Assembly (NCBI GenBank): GCA_902574355.1
Contig: CACGNN010000003.1
Location: 1 to 64,000 of the forward strand
Direction of reading: 5' to 3'
Source of the DNA: an uncultured SAR86 cluster bacterium
GTDB taxonomy: Bacteria; Pseudomonadota; Gammaproteobacteria; Magnimaribacterales; Magnimaribacteraceae
DNA: 64,000 bases
Within the stretch, counting starts at the first letter, position 1. The number at the start of each line of letters is the position of its first letter. The notes beneath the pieces are model-generated. The model was given only the letters and a program-made list of their open reading frames with translations. It was not told the DNA's origin and searched no databases. Both the position numbers and the translations under genes were made by a program. Positions 1-8,400 of this stretch are shown in pieces.

Positions 1-359
1 ATGAAAGAATGCATCTGATGTTCTTTATTGAAATAGCGAAACCTAATTTTTTTGAGAGACTCCTTGTTCTATTGGCGCAAGTGATATTCGGGTTTTTTTA
101 CTTAACAATGTATTTATTTTTCACCAGGACAGCTCATAGAATGATCGGTTATTTCGAAGATGAGGCTGTAAAGAGTTACACAGAGTATTTACAAAAGGTT
201 GAAGATGGTGAAATTGAAAATTTCCAAGCTCCTCTACTTGCCATTCAATATTACGGATTAGATCGTAATGCTAAACTTTCTGATCTAATAATAGCCGTAA
301 GAAATGATGAACAAAAACATAGTGAAGTAAATCATTCTTACGCAGATAACTATTCTTAA
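1..359 (+). CDS. aox: Alternative oxidase, C-terminal part (gene cut by window start)
   Basis: The frame is open to the left edge: the first complete codons read E-R-M-H-L-M, the start of the conserved NERMHLM block of alternative oxidases, so the gene begins before base 1. Alternative oxidase is a di-iron ubiquinol oxidase that reduces oxygen to water without pumping protons. Visible iron-ligand blocks are ERMHL, the Glu in FEDEAVKSYTEY, and Glu and His in NDEQKHSEVNH near the C-terminus. The hydrophobic stretch between the first two blocks is the membrane-bound helix pair. About 118 residues, roughly half the usual protein, are present. The match to the family across all blocks is strong; its regulation cannot be judged because the start lies outside. 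Confidence 0.93.
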   Translation, partial: ERMHLMFFIEIAKPNFFERLLVLLAQVIFGFFYLTMYLFFTRTAHRMIGYFEDEAVKSYTEYLQKVEDGEIENFQAPLLAIQYYGLDRNAKLSDLIIAVRNDEQKHSEVNHSYADNYS

Positions 360-389
360 ATCTTTCCATTTTTAATACTTGTTTTTAGC

Positions 390-408
390 TTAGAATTGCT
401 TATTCTAA
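390..408. promoter_or_regulatory. 7-bp inverted repeat ahead of the GMC gene
   Basis: TTAGAAT (390-396) and ATTCTAA (402-408) are perfect inverted repeats separated by five bases, ending 22 bases before the GMC oxidoreductase ATG. It may be an operator or a weak AT-rich hairpin after the oxidase gene. There is no T-tract, so a terminator is unlikely. In AT-rich DNA such repeats also occur by chance. Confidence 0.25.
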
Positions 409-430
409 AAATCTTAATTAGGGGGATTTA

Positions 431-2050
431 ATGGAAAGAAATTTTGACTACATTGTCATTGGTGCTGGAAGTGCGGGTTGTGTAATGGCTAACAGACTCT
501 CTGAGAATGGGAAAGATTCTGTTCTTAGTATTGAGGCGGGTGGCAAAGATAGAAACTTCTTTATTCATATGCCCTCAGGCTATTCACAAATAGTACCTAA
601 AAAAAGTAACTTAAATTATGGTTATGAAACTCAGCCTGAACCAACTACTAATAATAGAAAACTTTACTGGCCAAGAGGTAAGGTTTGGGGTGGTTCATCT
701 TCGATAAATGCTATGGTCTATATTCGTGGTCACTCCTATGACTATGATCTATGGAGACAGCTTGGTAATACAGGATGGTCATATGATGATGTTCTGCCGT
801 ATTTTAAAAAAGCTGAAAATTTTCAAGGTGATGGTGATGATGAGTTTCATGGATTTGATGGACCATTGAATGTAAAAAAATCTTCCCGAACAGATGATCT
901 TTTAATGGATGTTTTTTTAGAAGCAGGCCAAGAAGCCGGTTTCCCATTAACTGATGACTTTAATGGTAAAGAACAAGAGGGATTCTCTAGATACGAACAT
1001 ACCATGAAGGATACAACTTTTGGACCTAGAAGATGGAGTGCTGCAAGAGCATATCTTCATCCTGCACTCAAAAGAAAAAACCTTTCAACAGAGACAAATG
1101 TACAAGTTAATAAGATTCTTTTTGAAGGGAAGAAAGCCATCGGTGTCGAGTATCTAAAAGATGGAGAGACAATCATTTGTAAATCAAATAAGGAAATAAT
1201 TTTGTCTGCTGGGGCTATTAACTCTCCTCAGATACTAATGAATAGCGGAATAGGGGACTCTGTAGAATTAAAAAAACATAATATAAATATTGTTCATGAG
1301 TTAAAAGGAGTTGGAAAAAATCTTCAAGATCATTATGGAGTACTAAATTCCTTTTATGCAACTCAGCCAGTAACACTTCATAGATCAGCTGGTTTATTAA
1401 ATACAGGGTTATCTGGAGTGAAATACCTTTTGTTTGGTACTGGAGATGCTGCATACCCCCCGACAAGTGCTGGAGCTTTCTTCAAATCTAGTCCTGATAA
1501 AGACATACCAGACACTCAACTTCATTTTACTTCAATTCAGACAAAGGATCTTCATGGCCGAGAAGGTGTGGACAAGGATCATGGATTCACAGCTGTAATT
1601 TATATATGTAGACCACAAAGTAGGGGGCATATAGCACTTAAAAGCTCTGATCCAAGTGATGAGCCTCTCATGTTCCCGAATTATTTATCTGAAGAACAAG
1701 ACATGATAGATACCAGAAATGCACTTAGAGAAACAAGAAGAGTTTTTTTACAAAAGGCATTTGATCCTTACAGAGGAGATCAATCTAAGCCTGGTAGTGA
1801 TGTGGATGTTGACGATGATGATCAACTAGATGAGTGGATTCGCAATACAGGAGAAACCCTTTATCATCCTGTAGGCACTTGCAAAATGGGTGACGACGAC
1901 ATGGCGGTTGTAGACAATAGTCTACAGGTGCATGGTCTTAAAGGACTCAGAGTTGTGGACGCTTCGATCATGCCTACACTGATTGGAGGTAATACTAATG
2001 CACCTACAATCATGATTGCTGAGAAGGCAGCAGATTCCATTAGACAATAA
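431..2050 (+). CDS. GMC-family FAD oxidoreductase (choline/alcohol dehydrogenase-like)
   Basis: A 539-residue flavoprotein of the glucose-methanol-choline family, which oxidises alcohols to aldehydes or acids. The N-terminus carries the FAD dinucleotide fold (IGAGSAG, about residues 10-16). A second family signature, GGSSSINAM, lies near residue 87. The C-terminal block has YHPVGTCKMG with the likely catalytic His near 479 and GGNTNAPT near 521-528, where Asn takes the second active-site position. The family includes BetA choline dehydrogenase and alkane/polyethylene-glycol alcohol dehydrogenases; the substrate cannot be settled from sequence. A run of five G (421-425) precedes the ATG and may serve as ribosome binding site. 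It stands alone between the oxidase and tRNA-Ser. Confidence 0.9.
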   Translation: MERNFDYIVIGAGSAGCVMANRLSENGKDSVLSIEAGGKDRNFFIHMPSGYSQIVPKKSNLNYGYETQPEPTTNNRKLYWPRGKVWGGSSSINAMVYIRGHSYDYDLWRQLGNTGWSYDDVLPYFKKAENFQGDGDDEFHGFDGPLNVKKSSRTDDLLMDVFLEAGQEAGFPLTDDFNGKEQEGFSRYEHTMKDTTFGPRRWSAARAYLHPALKRKNLSTETNVQVNKILFEGKKAIGVEYLKDGETIICKSNKEIILSAGAINSPQILMNSGIGDSVELKKHNINIVHELKGVGKNLQDHYGVLNSFYATQPVTLHRSAGLLNTGLSGVKYLLFGTGDAAYPPTSAGAFFKSSPDKDIPDTQLHFTSIQTKDLHGREGVDKDHGFTAVIYICRPQSRGHIALKSSDPSDEPLMFPNYLSEEQDMIDTRNALRETRRVFLQKAFDPYRGDQSKPGSDVDVDDDDQLDEWIRNTGETLYHPVGTCKMGDDDMAVVDNSLQVHGLKGLRVVDASIMPTLIGGNTNAPTIMIAEKAADSIRQ

Positions 2051-2078
2051 TAGACATAGCCTTAGAATAGACGATCCC

Positions 2079-2169
2079 GGAGAGGTGGCTGAGTGGTTGA
2101 AAGCGCTCCCCTGCTAAGGGAGTATAGGGTAATCCCCTATCGAGGGTTCGAATCCCTCTCTCTCCGCCA
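2079..2169 (+). tRNA. tRNA-Ser (anticodon GCT)
   Basis: The 7-bp acceptor stem GGAGAGG pairs with TCTCTCC (one G-T pair). The anticodon loop CTGCTAA carries GCT at 2113-2115, flanked by the stem CTCCC/GGGAG. A long variable arm (TAGGG...CCCTA) marks a class II tRNA, and the T-arm loop is GTTCGAATC. CCA is encoded at 2167-2169. It reads AGC/AGU serine codons. Confidence 0.97.
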
Positions 2170-2243
2170 GCCTATCTATGCAAATAAAAAAATAACATCC
2201 ACAACTTAATTCAGTTAATATTTCTGTATAACAAGGAATAATT

Positions 2244-2726
2244 ATGAATTTAAAAAGTTTAGTTTTAACATTTTTAACAATTTTTTTAATTAACTGTTCA
2301 GGAACAGATAAAACTGAGCAAAATAAAAAAATGGCAGGAGATTTTCTTGATTTAGCATTATCAGAAAATCCAAAGTCGGCCCAACCTTTAACGCATCCAG
2401 ATTTTACCTTTACTTTTATGGGAGAGACTGAAATATCGAATATTGCATTTGATAGAGAAGCTTACTTTGATGATTGGATACCCAATGTTGTTGGTGCTTT
2501 ATTGCCAAATGGCATAACTTTAACTACTACAGATATGATTGGAGATGAGAACGGTGTGGCCGTTATTATGGAAGGAGATGCCGAAGGTATAAACGGTGAA
2601 TATGATAATAAGTATGTTTTTGTTTATAAATTTAAAGATGGAAAAATATTATCTATAAATGAATATAACAGTGATCTATTGGTGGCAACTAGACTGTATA
2701 AAAATAAATTAGTACCAATTGATTAG
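2244..2726 (+). CDS. NTF2-like (SnoaL-type) lipoprotein of unknown role
   Basis: A 160-residue protein with a lipoprotein signal: a hydrophobic stretch, then a lipobox ending L-I-N-C at Cys18, so the mature form is probably anchored in a membrane facing the periplasm. The remainder has the helix-then-curved-sheet pattern and spacing of small NTF2/SnoaL-like domains (FLDLALSENP, then alternating strands ending NEYNSDLL). Such folds bind or convert small hydrophobic ligands, but I see no decisive catalytic set. A short purine-rich site (AAGGAAT) precedes the ATG. The next gene, also a lipoprotein, starts 24 bases later in the same direction, so the two are probably co-transcribed. Confidence 0.7.
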   Translation: MNLKSLVLTFLTIFLINCSGTDKTEQNKKMAGDFLDLALSENPKSAQPLTHPDFTFTFMGETEISNIAFDREAYFDDWIPNVVGALLPNGITLTTTDMIGDENGVAVIMEGDAEGINGEYDNKYVFVYKFKDGKILSINEYNSDLLVATRLYKNKLVPID

Positions 2727-2750
2727 ATCAATTAATTTTAAGGAGATATC

Positions 2751-3815
2751 ATGATTTTAAAACTTCTATTGGTTTTCAAAAAAACCCTTTTACCTTTTAT
2801 TTTTCTTATTATTATTGGTTGCTCTGCTGAAGATAGTTCATCTAATAAATCTTCATGGAGTTTATCCGAGGGAATGGAATATCCGAAAGGTAATCAACTT
2901 TCTAGAGCCGAAGATGGTGTCATACTTGATGATGGAACTTTAATCGTTGCTGATCAAAGACATGGTTTAGCTAAAATTGATCTATCTGGAAATGTAACTC
3001 CTTTTGGTAATTTTGAAGCTTTGGAATATGCACATAATCCTCCAAAAGTTGAATCCGGGCCAAACGGCGTGCACCTGTCACCGGATAAAAAATTTGTCCT
3101 CACTGCGGATGTCTTCAATGGAAAAATCTATAAATCTTCTATTGAAAGTAACTCAACAGAAATTCTCTATTCTCATGAGTATGGAGTAAACACTGCGAGA
3201 GAAGATTCAACTGGAGCAGTTTGGTTCACTCAATCAACTGAAAATAAAAATGAGGAAAGAGTGTTTGAAGCTCTAGAGAGAGCTATTCCAGACGGTGCCT
3301 TATATCGTATTTCAAGTTCTGAAGGTGAAGTAACTCCTGAATTGATTATAGACGGACTTTATTTTGCGAACGGATTTTACATAGATGAGAAAAGTAACAA
3401 ATTTTATCTCTCAGAAATGATGAAAAATAGAGTCCTCGTATTTGATTTGGATTTGTCAACAGGCTCACTTTCAAACCAAGTGATATTAGCAAGTATACCA
3501 ACGCCTGATAATATGGAACTCAATCATGATGGCAGATTATGGGTAGCATCACTATTGTCAAACCAAATTTTGGCAATAGATTTAGAAACTGGAGACACTT
3601 CAGTTGTATTTGATGCACAGACAAAGGTAGGTTATGAAAATTTGCAAATAGGCTTACAAGATATGGAGAATGGAGAAGGTTTCGCAGATCTTCTAACTGA
3701 AGAACTTATAGGTGACATGCCTGGGCTTCTAACAGGGATGATAATTGGAGATAATTCTCAGCCATTCTATGTAGCCAATTTAGGCTCCGCGCTAATAAAA
3801 GTCTCTAAAGAATAA
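2751..3815 (+). CDS. SMP-30/gluconolactonase-like beta-propeller lipoprotein
   Basis: A 354-residue exported protein with a lipobox (IIGC, Cys near 24). The body shows repeated propeller-blade patterns typical of SMP-30/gluconolaconase and strictosidine-synthase-like proteins: GPNGVHLSPDKKFVLTAD, then ANGFYIDEKSNKFYLSE, and finally DNMELNHDGRLWVA near the end. Known members are metal-dependent lactonases or related hydrolases. A good ribosome binding site (AAGGAGAT) lies just before the ATG. It follows the NTF2-like lipoprotein in the same direction, and the pair may act on the same exported substrate, which is inference. The precise reaction is unknown. Confidence 0.75.
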   Translation: MILKLLLVFKKTLLPFIFLIIIGCSAEDSSSNKSSWSLSEGMEYPKGNQLSRAEDGVILDDGTLIVADQRHGLAKIDLSGNVTPFGNFEALEYAHNPPKVESGPNGVHLSPDKKFVLTADVFNGKIYKSSIESNSTEILYSHEYGVNTAREDSTGAVWFTQSTENKNEERVFEALERAIPDGALYRISSSEGEVTPELIIDGLYFANGFYIDEKSNKFYLSEMMKNRVLVFDLDLSTGSLSNQVILASIPTPDNMELNHDGRLWVASLLSNQILAIDLETGDTSVVFDAQTKVGYENLQIGLQDMENGEGFADLLTEELIGDMPGLLTGMIIGDNSQPFYVANLGSALIKVSKE

Positions 3816-3918
3816 AATATAACTACCTATTGAATTTTTAAGTTTATAAAGATCTACTGTAGGCTTTAATTTTATCCCAGTATATTATTCGTTTTTAAAT
3901 TGGATCAAGGAGGTATCT

Positions 3919-4734
3919 GTGAGTGCTTATTCATCATCAAATCCGGTGACTATTTCAACTCTTAATGAAATGAAAGCAAGAGGAGAGAAAATTGCTTGTC
4001 TCACTGCATATGATGCAACATTTTCAGCATTAGAGAGCTCTTGCGGTATAGAAGTTATTCTAGTTGGTGATTCCTTAGGAATGATTTTACAAGGTCATGA
4101 CAGTACCTTGCCTGTAACAATGGAAGATATTCTCTATCATCTCGATAGTGTAAAAAGAGCAAACTATGGTTCTATGATAATGGCTGATATGCCATTTATG
4201 AGTTATGCATCAGAAGAACAAACACTTGAGAATGCAGCGGCCTTGATGAGGGCTGGTGCAAATTGCGTCAAACTTGAAGGAACTTCGTGGATAAGTAGAT
4301 CAACAGAACTTCTTGCTGAAAGAGGGATTCCAGTTTGTGCTCATATGGGTTTAACTCCGCAATCTGTTAATAGAATAGGTGGTTATATCGTGCAAGGCAG
4401 AAATCCTGATAAAGCAGAAGAGTTAATAAAAGAGGCTAAATTACTAGAAGAGTCTGGTGCAAGTATGCTTTTGTTAGAGTGTGTTCCTTCGGAATTAGCA
4501 AAAAATATAACTGAATCTCTGGAGATACCCGTAATAGGAATAGGAGCTGGTGTCGAAGTAGATGGTCAAATAATGGTAAATTATGATCTACTTGGTATTA
4601 CTCAAATGGAAAAGCCACCTAAATTTGTGAAGAATTATCTGCTAGAAGCATCTAGTATTGAGGAAGCCATAAAAAATTATGTCTCAGAAATAAAAGAGAA
4701 AAAATTTCCTGGTATAGAACATAGTTTCAAGTAA
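3919..4734 (+). CDS. panB: 3-methyl-2-oxobutanoate hydroxymethyltransferase
   Basis: PanB transfers a hydroxymethyl group from methylene-tetrahydrofolate to 2-oxoisovalerate, making ketopantoate for pantothenate and CoA synthesis. Length (271 residues) is normal. Conserved blocks are visible: YDATFSALESSCGIEVILVGDS (metal-binding Asp), GHDSTLPVTMEDI, KLEG, HMGLTPQS and the Glu/IGIGAG region. The start is GTG at 3919, chosen because a strong AAGGAGG site (3907-3913) sits six bases upstream. The stop overlaps the panC ATG by one base (TAATG), so the two are translationally coupled. Confidence 0.96.
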   Translation: MSAYSSSNPVTISTLNEMKARGEKIACLTAYDATFSALESSCGIEVILVGDSLGMILQGHDSTLPVTMEDILYHLDSVKRANYGSMIMADMPFMSYASEEQTLENAAALMRAGANCVKLEGTSWISRSTELLAERGIPVCAHMGLTPQSVNRIGGYIVQGRNPDKAEELIKEAKLLEESGASMLLLECVPSELAKNITESLEIPVIGIGAGVEVDGQIMVNYDLLGITQMEKPPKFVKNYLLEASSIEEAIKNYVSEIKEKKFPGIEHSFK

Positions 4735-5561
4735 TGTTAATTATTTCCGATATTGCTGAGCTTGAAGAGGCATTAAGGATACACCGAACAGAATGCAAGC
4801 ACTTATCCTTAGTCCCTACGATGGGAAATCTTCATGAGGGCCATTTAAAGTTAGTAAACCAAGCAAGTGAAATTTCAGATTTTGTATGTGTTTCTATTTT
4901 TGTTAATCCTCTTCAGTTTGGGCCAAAAGAGGATTACATTGCTTATCCCAGAACTTTAGATGAAGATATTAGTAAACTAGAAAACACAAATTGTTCTCTT
5001 CTATTCCTTCCAGAGTCAAAGGATTTACTTCTTAATATACGAGAATGCAAAGCCGATCCTTACTTGTCCTCAATTTTATGCGGAAAAACAAGAACGAATC
5101 ATTTTGATGGAGTAGTCACGATAGTCAACAGACTCTTTGAATTATTTAAACCAAAATCAACTTATTTTGGTGAAAAAGACTACCAACAATTGATGATTAT
5201 TAAAGAGTTTATTACTAGAAATGATTTGAATATTAAGATTGAAGGAATATCAACTGAAAGAGAGGAGTCTGGTTTAGCAAAAAGTAGTAGGAATAAGTAT
5301 TTGAGCAGTGATGAAAAAGAGAAGGCAACCTTAATCTATAAAAGCTTGTGCAAAGTAAGACAGTCTATTCTAGATTTATCGTCTTTAGATCAGGCTCTAG
5401 ATGAAGCTATTGAATTGTTGGAAGAAAATAGTTTTAAAGTTGACTACTTCGAGGCAAGATCTAGAGTAAGTTTAAAGTCATCTAATGATCTCGAAGAGAT
5501 TATCCTTTTTTGCGCAGCTACTATCAATAATGTGAGATTAATAGATAACCTTAAGGTTTAA
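4734..5561 (+). CDS. panC: Pantothenate synthetase
   Basis: PanC condenses pantoate and beta-alanine with ATP to form pantothenate. The HIGH-type nucleotide site is PTMGNLHEGHLKLV near residues 28-41, followed by FVNPLQFGPKED, FGEKDYQQL and SSRNKYLS. Length (275 residues) is typical. It starts inside the panB stop codon. No panD is visible in this window, so beta-alanine must come from elsewhere. A phosphotransferase gene follows after five bases. Confidence 0.96.
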   Translation: MLIISDIAELEEALRIHRTECKHLSLVPTMGNLHEGHLKLVNQASEISDFVCVSIFVNPLQFGPKEDYIAYPRTLDEDISKLENTNCSLLFLPESKDLLLNIRECKADPYLSSILCGKTRTNHFDGVVTIVNRLFELFKPKSTYFGEKDYQQLMIIKEFITRNDLNIKIEGISTEREESGLAKSSRNKYLSSDEKEKATLIYKSLCKVRQSILDLSSLDQALDEAIELLEENSFKVDYFEARSRVSLKSSNDLEEIILFCAATINNVRLIDNLKV

Positions 5562-5566
5562 TTGGT

Positions 5567-6460
5567 GTGAAACGAATACATGAAAAAGATTTATTTGAAG
5601 TATCAGATACTCTTTATCCTCATGGAAGGCTTATTAACGCAAAAAGGTTAGAGGGAGGGTTTTCATGCGATGTCTTCATTCTGGATATACAAATAGCTCA
5701 TAAAGAATCCAAATTAGTTTTTCGATCTGAGGGCTCTTATCCAGCTGATAACTCAATTGAAACAGAATTTAATTTACTCAAAGTACTCAATACAACCAAC
5801 ATACCGGTTTCTGAAGCAATTTATTTAGACACAAGCTGCAAGATTTTACATAGACCTTTCATGATAATGTCTTACTTAGATGGATCTTTAGGAACTTCTA
5901 ATGAAAAAGTAATTTGCGATCATGAATTGATGGCAACTCAACTCAGAAATATCCATCAAATAGAAATTGATAAATTACCTGAGTTATTTCATAGAGTTGA
6001 TCCTCTAGATCAATTACTTTCTTATATTCCAAAAGGAAGAGATTGGAATGAGATTAGAAGCTTTATAAAAAATCTTTCTATAGATGAATATAAAGGAAAA
6101 AAATGCCTTTTACATGGAGATTATTGGCCCGGGAACATACTTTGGAACAATGAAAACATAAGCGGTATTCTTGATTGGGAATATGCCGCTATTGGAGATC
6201 CGCTAGCAGACCTTGCTGTGACTTGTTTGGATGCAAGATACTCTAGTGGAGAAATAGGAATGAATTCCTTCAAGCAAAAGTACCTTGGAAACGAAAAGAT
6301 TGATGAATATAGGTTTAATCTTTGGTTAATTTATATTGCTGCATCTACATTGCATTACATAAATAATTGGAACCTGGATAAGCAAAAAAAATCTATAATG
6401 AAACGAGAGTCAAAATTAACGATATTGAGTTCTTTTAACATTATTAAGAATCAGTCATAG
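5567..6460 (+). CDS. Aminoglycoside phosphotransferase-fold kinase (ACAD10-type APH domain)
   Basis: A 297-residue protein with the APH/choline-kinase fold. It shows an N-terminal nucleotide-binding lobe (RLEGGFSCDVFIL), the central hinge (FMIMSYLDG), the catalytic loop HGDYWPGNILW and the metal-binding ILDWEYAAIGDPLADLA. Relatives with this pattern often sit next to acyl-CoA dehydrogenases and resemble the kinase domain of human ACAD10. Here the neighbours are pantothenate genes, so a role in CoA-related metabolism is possible but unproven. The start is GTG, with a weak AAGG about ten bases upstream and only five bases after panC, so it is likely in the same operon. Confidence 0.8.
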   Translation: MKRIHEKDLFEVSDTLYPHGRLINAKRLEGGFSCDVFILDIQIAHKESKLVFRSEGSYPADNSIETEFNLLKVLNTTNIPVSEAIYLDTSCKILHRPFMIMSYLDGSLGTSNEKVICDHELMATQLRNIHQIEIDKLPELFHRVDPLDQLLSYIPKGRDWNEIRSFIKNLSIDEYKGKKCLLHGDYWPGNILWNNENISGILDWEYAAIGDPLADLAVTCLDARYSSGEIGMNSFKQKYLGNEKIDEYRFNLWLIYIAASTLHYINNWNLDKQKKSIMKRESKLTILSSFNIIKNQS

Positions 6461-6487
6461 GATAGTCATATAATTACTTAGATTTTC

Positions 6488-6528
6488 ATTGAGTAATGAT
6501 GCATATTCATTAAACCTATAGACTCAAT
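6488..6528. repeat. Nested inverted repeats before the Cys-rich secreted protein
   Basis: ATTGAGT (6488-6494) is complementary to ACTCAAT (6522-6528). Inside them AATGA (6495-6499) pairs with TCATT (6507-6511). Together they could form a bulged stem. There is no T-tract, and the element lies about 44 bases before the next ATG, so it may be an operator or RNA structure, or chance. Confidence 0.25.
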
Positions 6529-6571
6529 AAAGAATGAAATGTTATTCTGATTTAAATTCTGGGGATATCTT

Positions 6572-7123
6572 ATGAGAGAATATATTGTAGTAATTTTTTT
6601 AGGCATTTTCGCTTTATCAGTTTCAAGTTCACCGATCTGTAATATCAATCAAGAACTTAACAAAGATACTGCAAGTAAATTAAGTGAATTTAGAGATCAG
6701 ACCTATTCAACTTGTTTAACATGTGCTGATAGTTCTTGTCAGTTGAAAGCCTGGCCTGAAGAAAAAAAAGGTGATGAGGCAGTGTGTAAAATTCTTTTTT
6801 GCACACCTAGTTATGTTTCCAAATTTTTTGAAAAGCCCGATAACGTTAAATCAGGTAAAACTAAAATTGAATTTTCCTACATTATTAATTCCAAGGGGAA
6901 AATAAAAGAGGTAGAAGTAAAATCTGCCAAAGGTGTCATGAATGCTAGGGAGTCATATAAATACTTACAAAGCTTTACTTCTAAAACTCAATTTGAGCCC
7001 TTACTAGTTAATGATAGGGCAATAACATTAATCGATATTAAAGGAGAACATATTGCCTACACAGGAAAATACGAAGACATTGATAAAAATATGCCTGTAA
7101 ATCAAGGGATTTGGAGAAATTAG
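6572..7123 (+). CDS. Cys-rich secreted protein with a TonB-C-like domain
   Basis: A 183-residue protein with a signal peptide (MREYIVVIFLGIFALSVSSS) and six or so cysteines in the first half (SPIC, STCLTCADSSC, AVCKILFC). The second half reads like the C-terminal domain of TonB-family energy transducers: IEFSYIINSKGKIKEVEVKSA, then a helix, then TQFEPLLVNDRA. No membrane anchor remains after the signal peptide, so it is not a classical TonB. It may be a periplasmic protein using the same fold. I do not recognise a named family. The following sulfotransferase starts 15 bases later. Confidence 0.6.
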   Translation: MREYIVVIFLGIFALSVSSSPICNINQELNKDTASKLSEFRDQTYSTCLTCADSSCQLKAWPEEKKGDEAVCKILFCTPSYVSKFFEKPDNVKSGKTKIEFSYIINSKGKIKEVEVKSAKGVMNARESYKYLQSFTSKTQFEPLLVNDRAITLIDIKGEHIAYTGKYEDIDKNMPVNQGIWRN

Positions 7124-7138
7124 TTAGTTTAAAATTAG

Positions 7139-8230
7139 ATGATCGAAAAATCTAAGCTTATTCGTGAATTAGAATTGGTTTCCACGGATAAGGAATTTGT
7201 CGAGCCATATAATGTATTGATAGATTCCCTTAATGATGAGGCTAATTTAGGTTCTATCGGGCAAATAGCTATTGAATATCAATTAAAACAACACATAAAT
7301 AACCGAATACTCATCGATAAGGCTTATAGTTTAAAAAATCATTCAGTATCAAAACCTCTCATTGTCATTGGTTTGCCTAGATCAGGAACAACATTTTTAT
7401 TTAATCTTTTAAGCAAAGATCAAGATAACAGAAGCCCCTTGTTTTGGGAGATGATGAAGCCTTTTCCTTTGCTAAATAAAGACGGCATTAGAAAGAAAGT
7501 AAGAATTTTGCAATCTGATTTAATTTTATTCTTTAAAGAAAGATTTATACCAAATCTAGATAATCTTCACAAAATAAAATCTACTAGTCCTGAAGAATGT
7601 TTACTAATTAAGGTATTTGGTCTGCAAAGTATTTTATATTTCTATATGGCGAATGTTCCTACTTACTTAAATTATTTATCAAATTGTGATACTCGGATTA
7701 GTTATTCATGGCACCATAAATTTTTAAGTATTCTTGAGAATCAACTAAAGCCCACGAGATGGTTACTAAAAGATCCCAGCCACCTGGGTAATCTTAAAGA
7801 AATATTAAGCGTTTATCCTGATGCATGCTTTATTCACATTACTCGGGATCCTGCCGAAACTATTCCTTCGATTTGTAGCTTAACCGCGCAAGTAAGAAAA
7901 GGGTTTTCGAAAGACCTGGATACTAAGCGCTTGGGTCAAGACACACTTAATTTTTGGGCAAAATCAAATGACAAGAATGAAGCCGAAAGATCTGATTTAA
8001 CCTCAAATCAATATATGCAAGTTCAATATGATGATTTATTAGATGACCCAATTAATTTAATAAAAGACATATACAAGAATTTTTCTATTTCTTTGGACGA
8101 TCAAACTCTATCTCTTATGAATGCTTATATCGAGGAAGGTTCCAGTGATGCGAAAGCTGAACATAAATATTCTCTAGAAGATTATGGACTTGAAAGGGCA
8201 GAAGTACATAATAAGCTTAATTATTCTTAG
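7139..8230 (+). CDS. Sulfotransferase family protein
   Basis: A 363-residue PAPS-dependent sulfotransferase. The 5'-phosphosulfate loop is GLPRSGTTFLFNLLS near residues 79-93, and the 3'-phosphate site is FIHITRDPAETIPSI in the second half; WLLKDPSHLGNL lies between. Such enzymes move sulfate from PAPS to hydroxyls or amines of lipids, sugars or small molecules. This one resembles the broad bacterial Sulfotransfer_3 group; the acceptor is unknown. Just downstream is a fragment related to APS kinase, the enzyme that makes PAPS. Confidence 0.85.
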   Translation: MIEKSKLIRELELVSTDKEFVEPYNVLIDSLNDEANLGSIGQIAIEYQLKQHINNRILIDKAYSLKNHSVSKPLIVIGLPRSGTTFLFNLLSKDQDNRSPLFWEMMKPFPLLNKDGIRKKVRILQSDLILFFKERFIPNLDNLHKIKSTSPEECLLIKVFGLQSILYFYMANVPTYLNYLSNCDTRISYSWHHKFLSILENQLKPTRWLLKDPSHLGNLKEILSVYPDACFIHITRDPAETIPSICSLTAQVRKGFSKDLDTKRLGQDTLNFWAKSNDKNEAERSDLTSNQYMQVQYDDLLDDPINLIKDIYKNFSISLDDQTLSLMNAYIEEGSSDAKAEHKYSLEDYGLERAEVHNKLNYS

Positions 8231-8244
8231 TTTATTACTTAAAT

Positions 8245-8397
8245 ATGAAAATTCTTGTTATGGAATTACCCGGGAGTGGTAAAACCTATTTATCCGAAAG
8301 ACTTCAGCCAATGTTAGAGTCTGCATGGTTTAATGCTGATAAAGTCAGGTCTATGGCGGGTGATTGGGGTTTTAGTGAGGAAGGGGATCTAGATTAA
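8245..8397 (+). pseudogene. Truncated APS-kinase-like P-loop gene remnant
   Basis: A 50-codon reading frame (ATG at 8245, TAA at 8395) encodes a P-loop, LPGSGKTYLSERL, followed by AWFNADKVRSMAGDWGFSEE. This order matches the N-terminal quarter of adenylylsulfate-kinase-like proteins, where FNADxVR follows the P-loop and GFSEEDR continues the chain. The frame then stops, and a different gene begins three bases later. The Walker B and lid regions are absent, so it can hardly be a working kinase. It most likely records a deletion that fused the start of a cysC-like gene to the next gene's upstream region. A real micro-protein is a less likely alternative. Confidence 0.6.
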
Positions 8398-8400
8398 CGC

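Noticed and set aside
1218-1466. Antisense open frames inside the GMC gene and in other large genes
   Set aside because: They mirror real coding frames on the other strand, without ribosome binding sites or recognisable domains.
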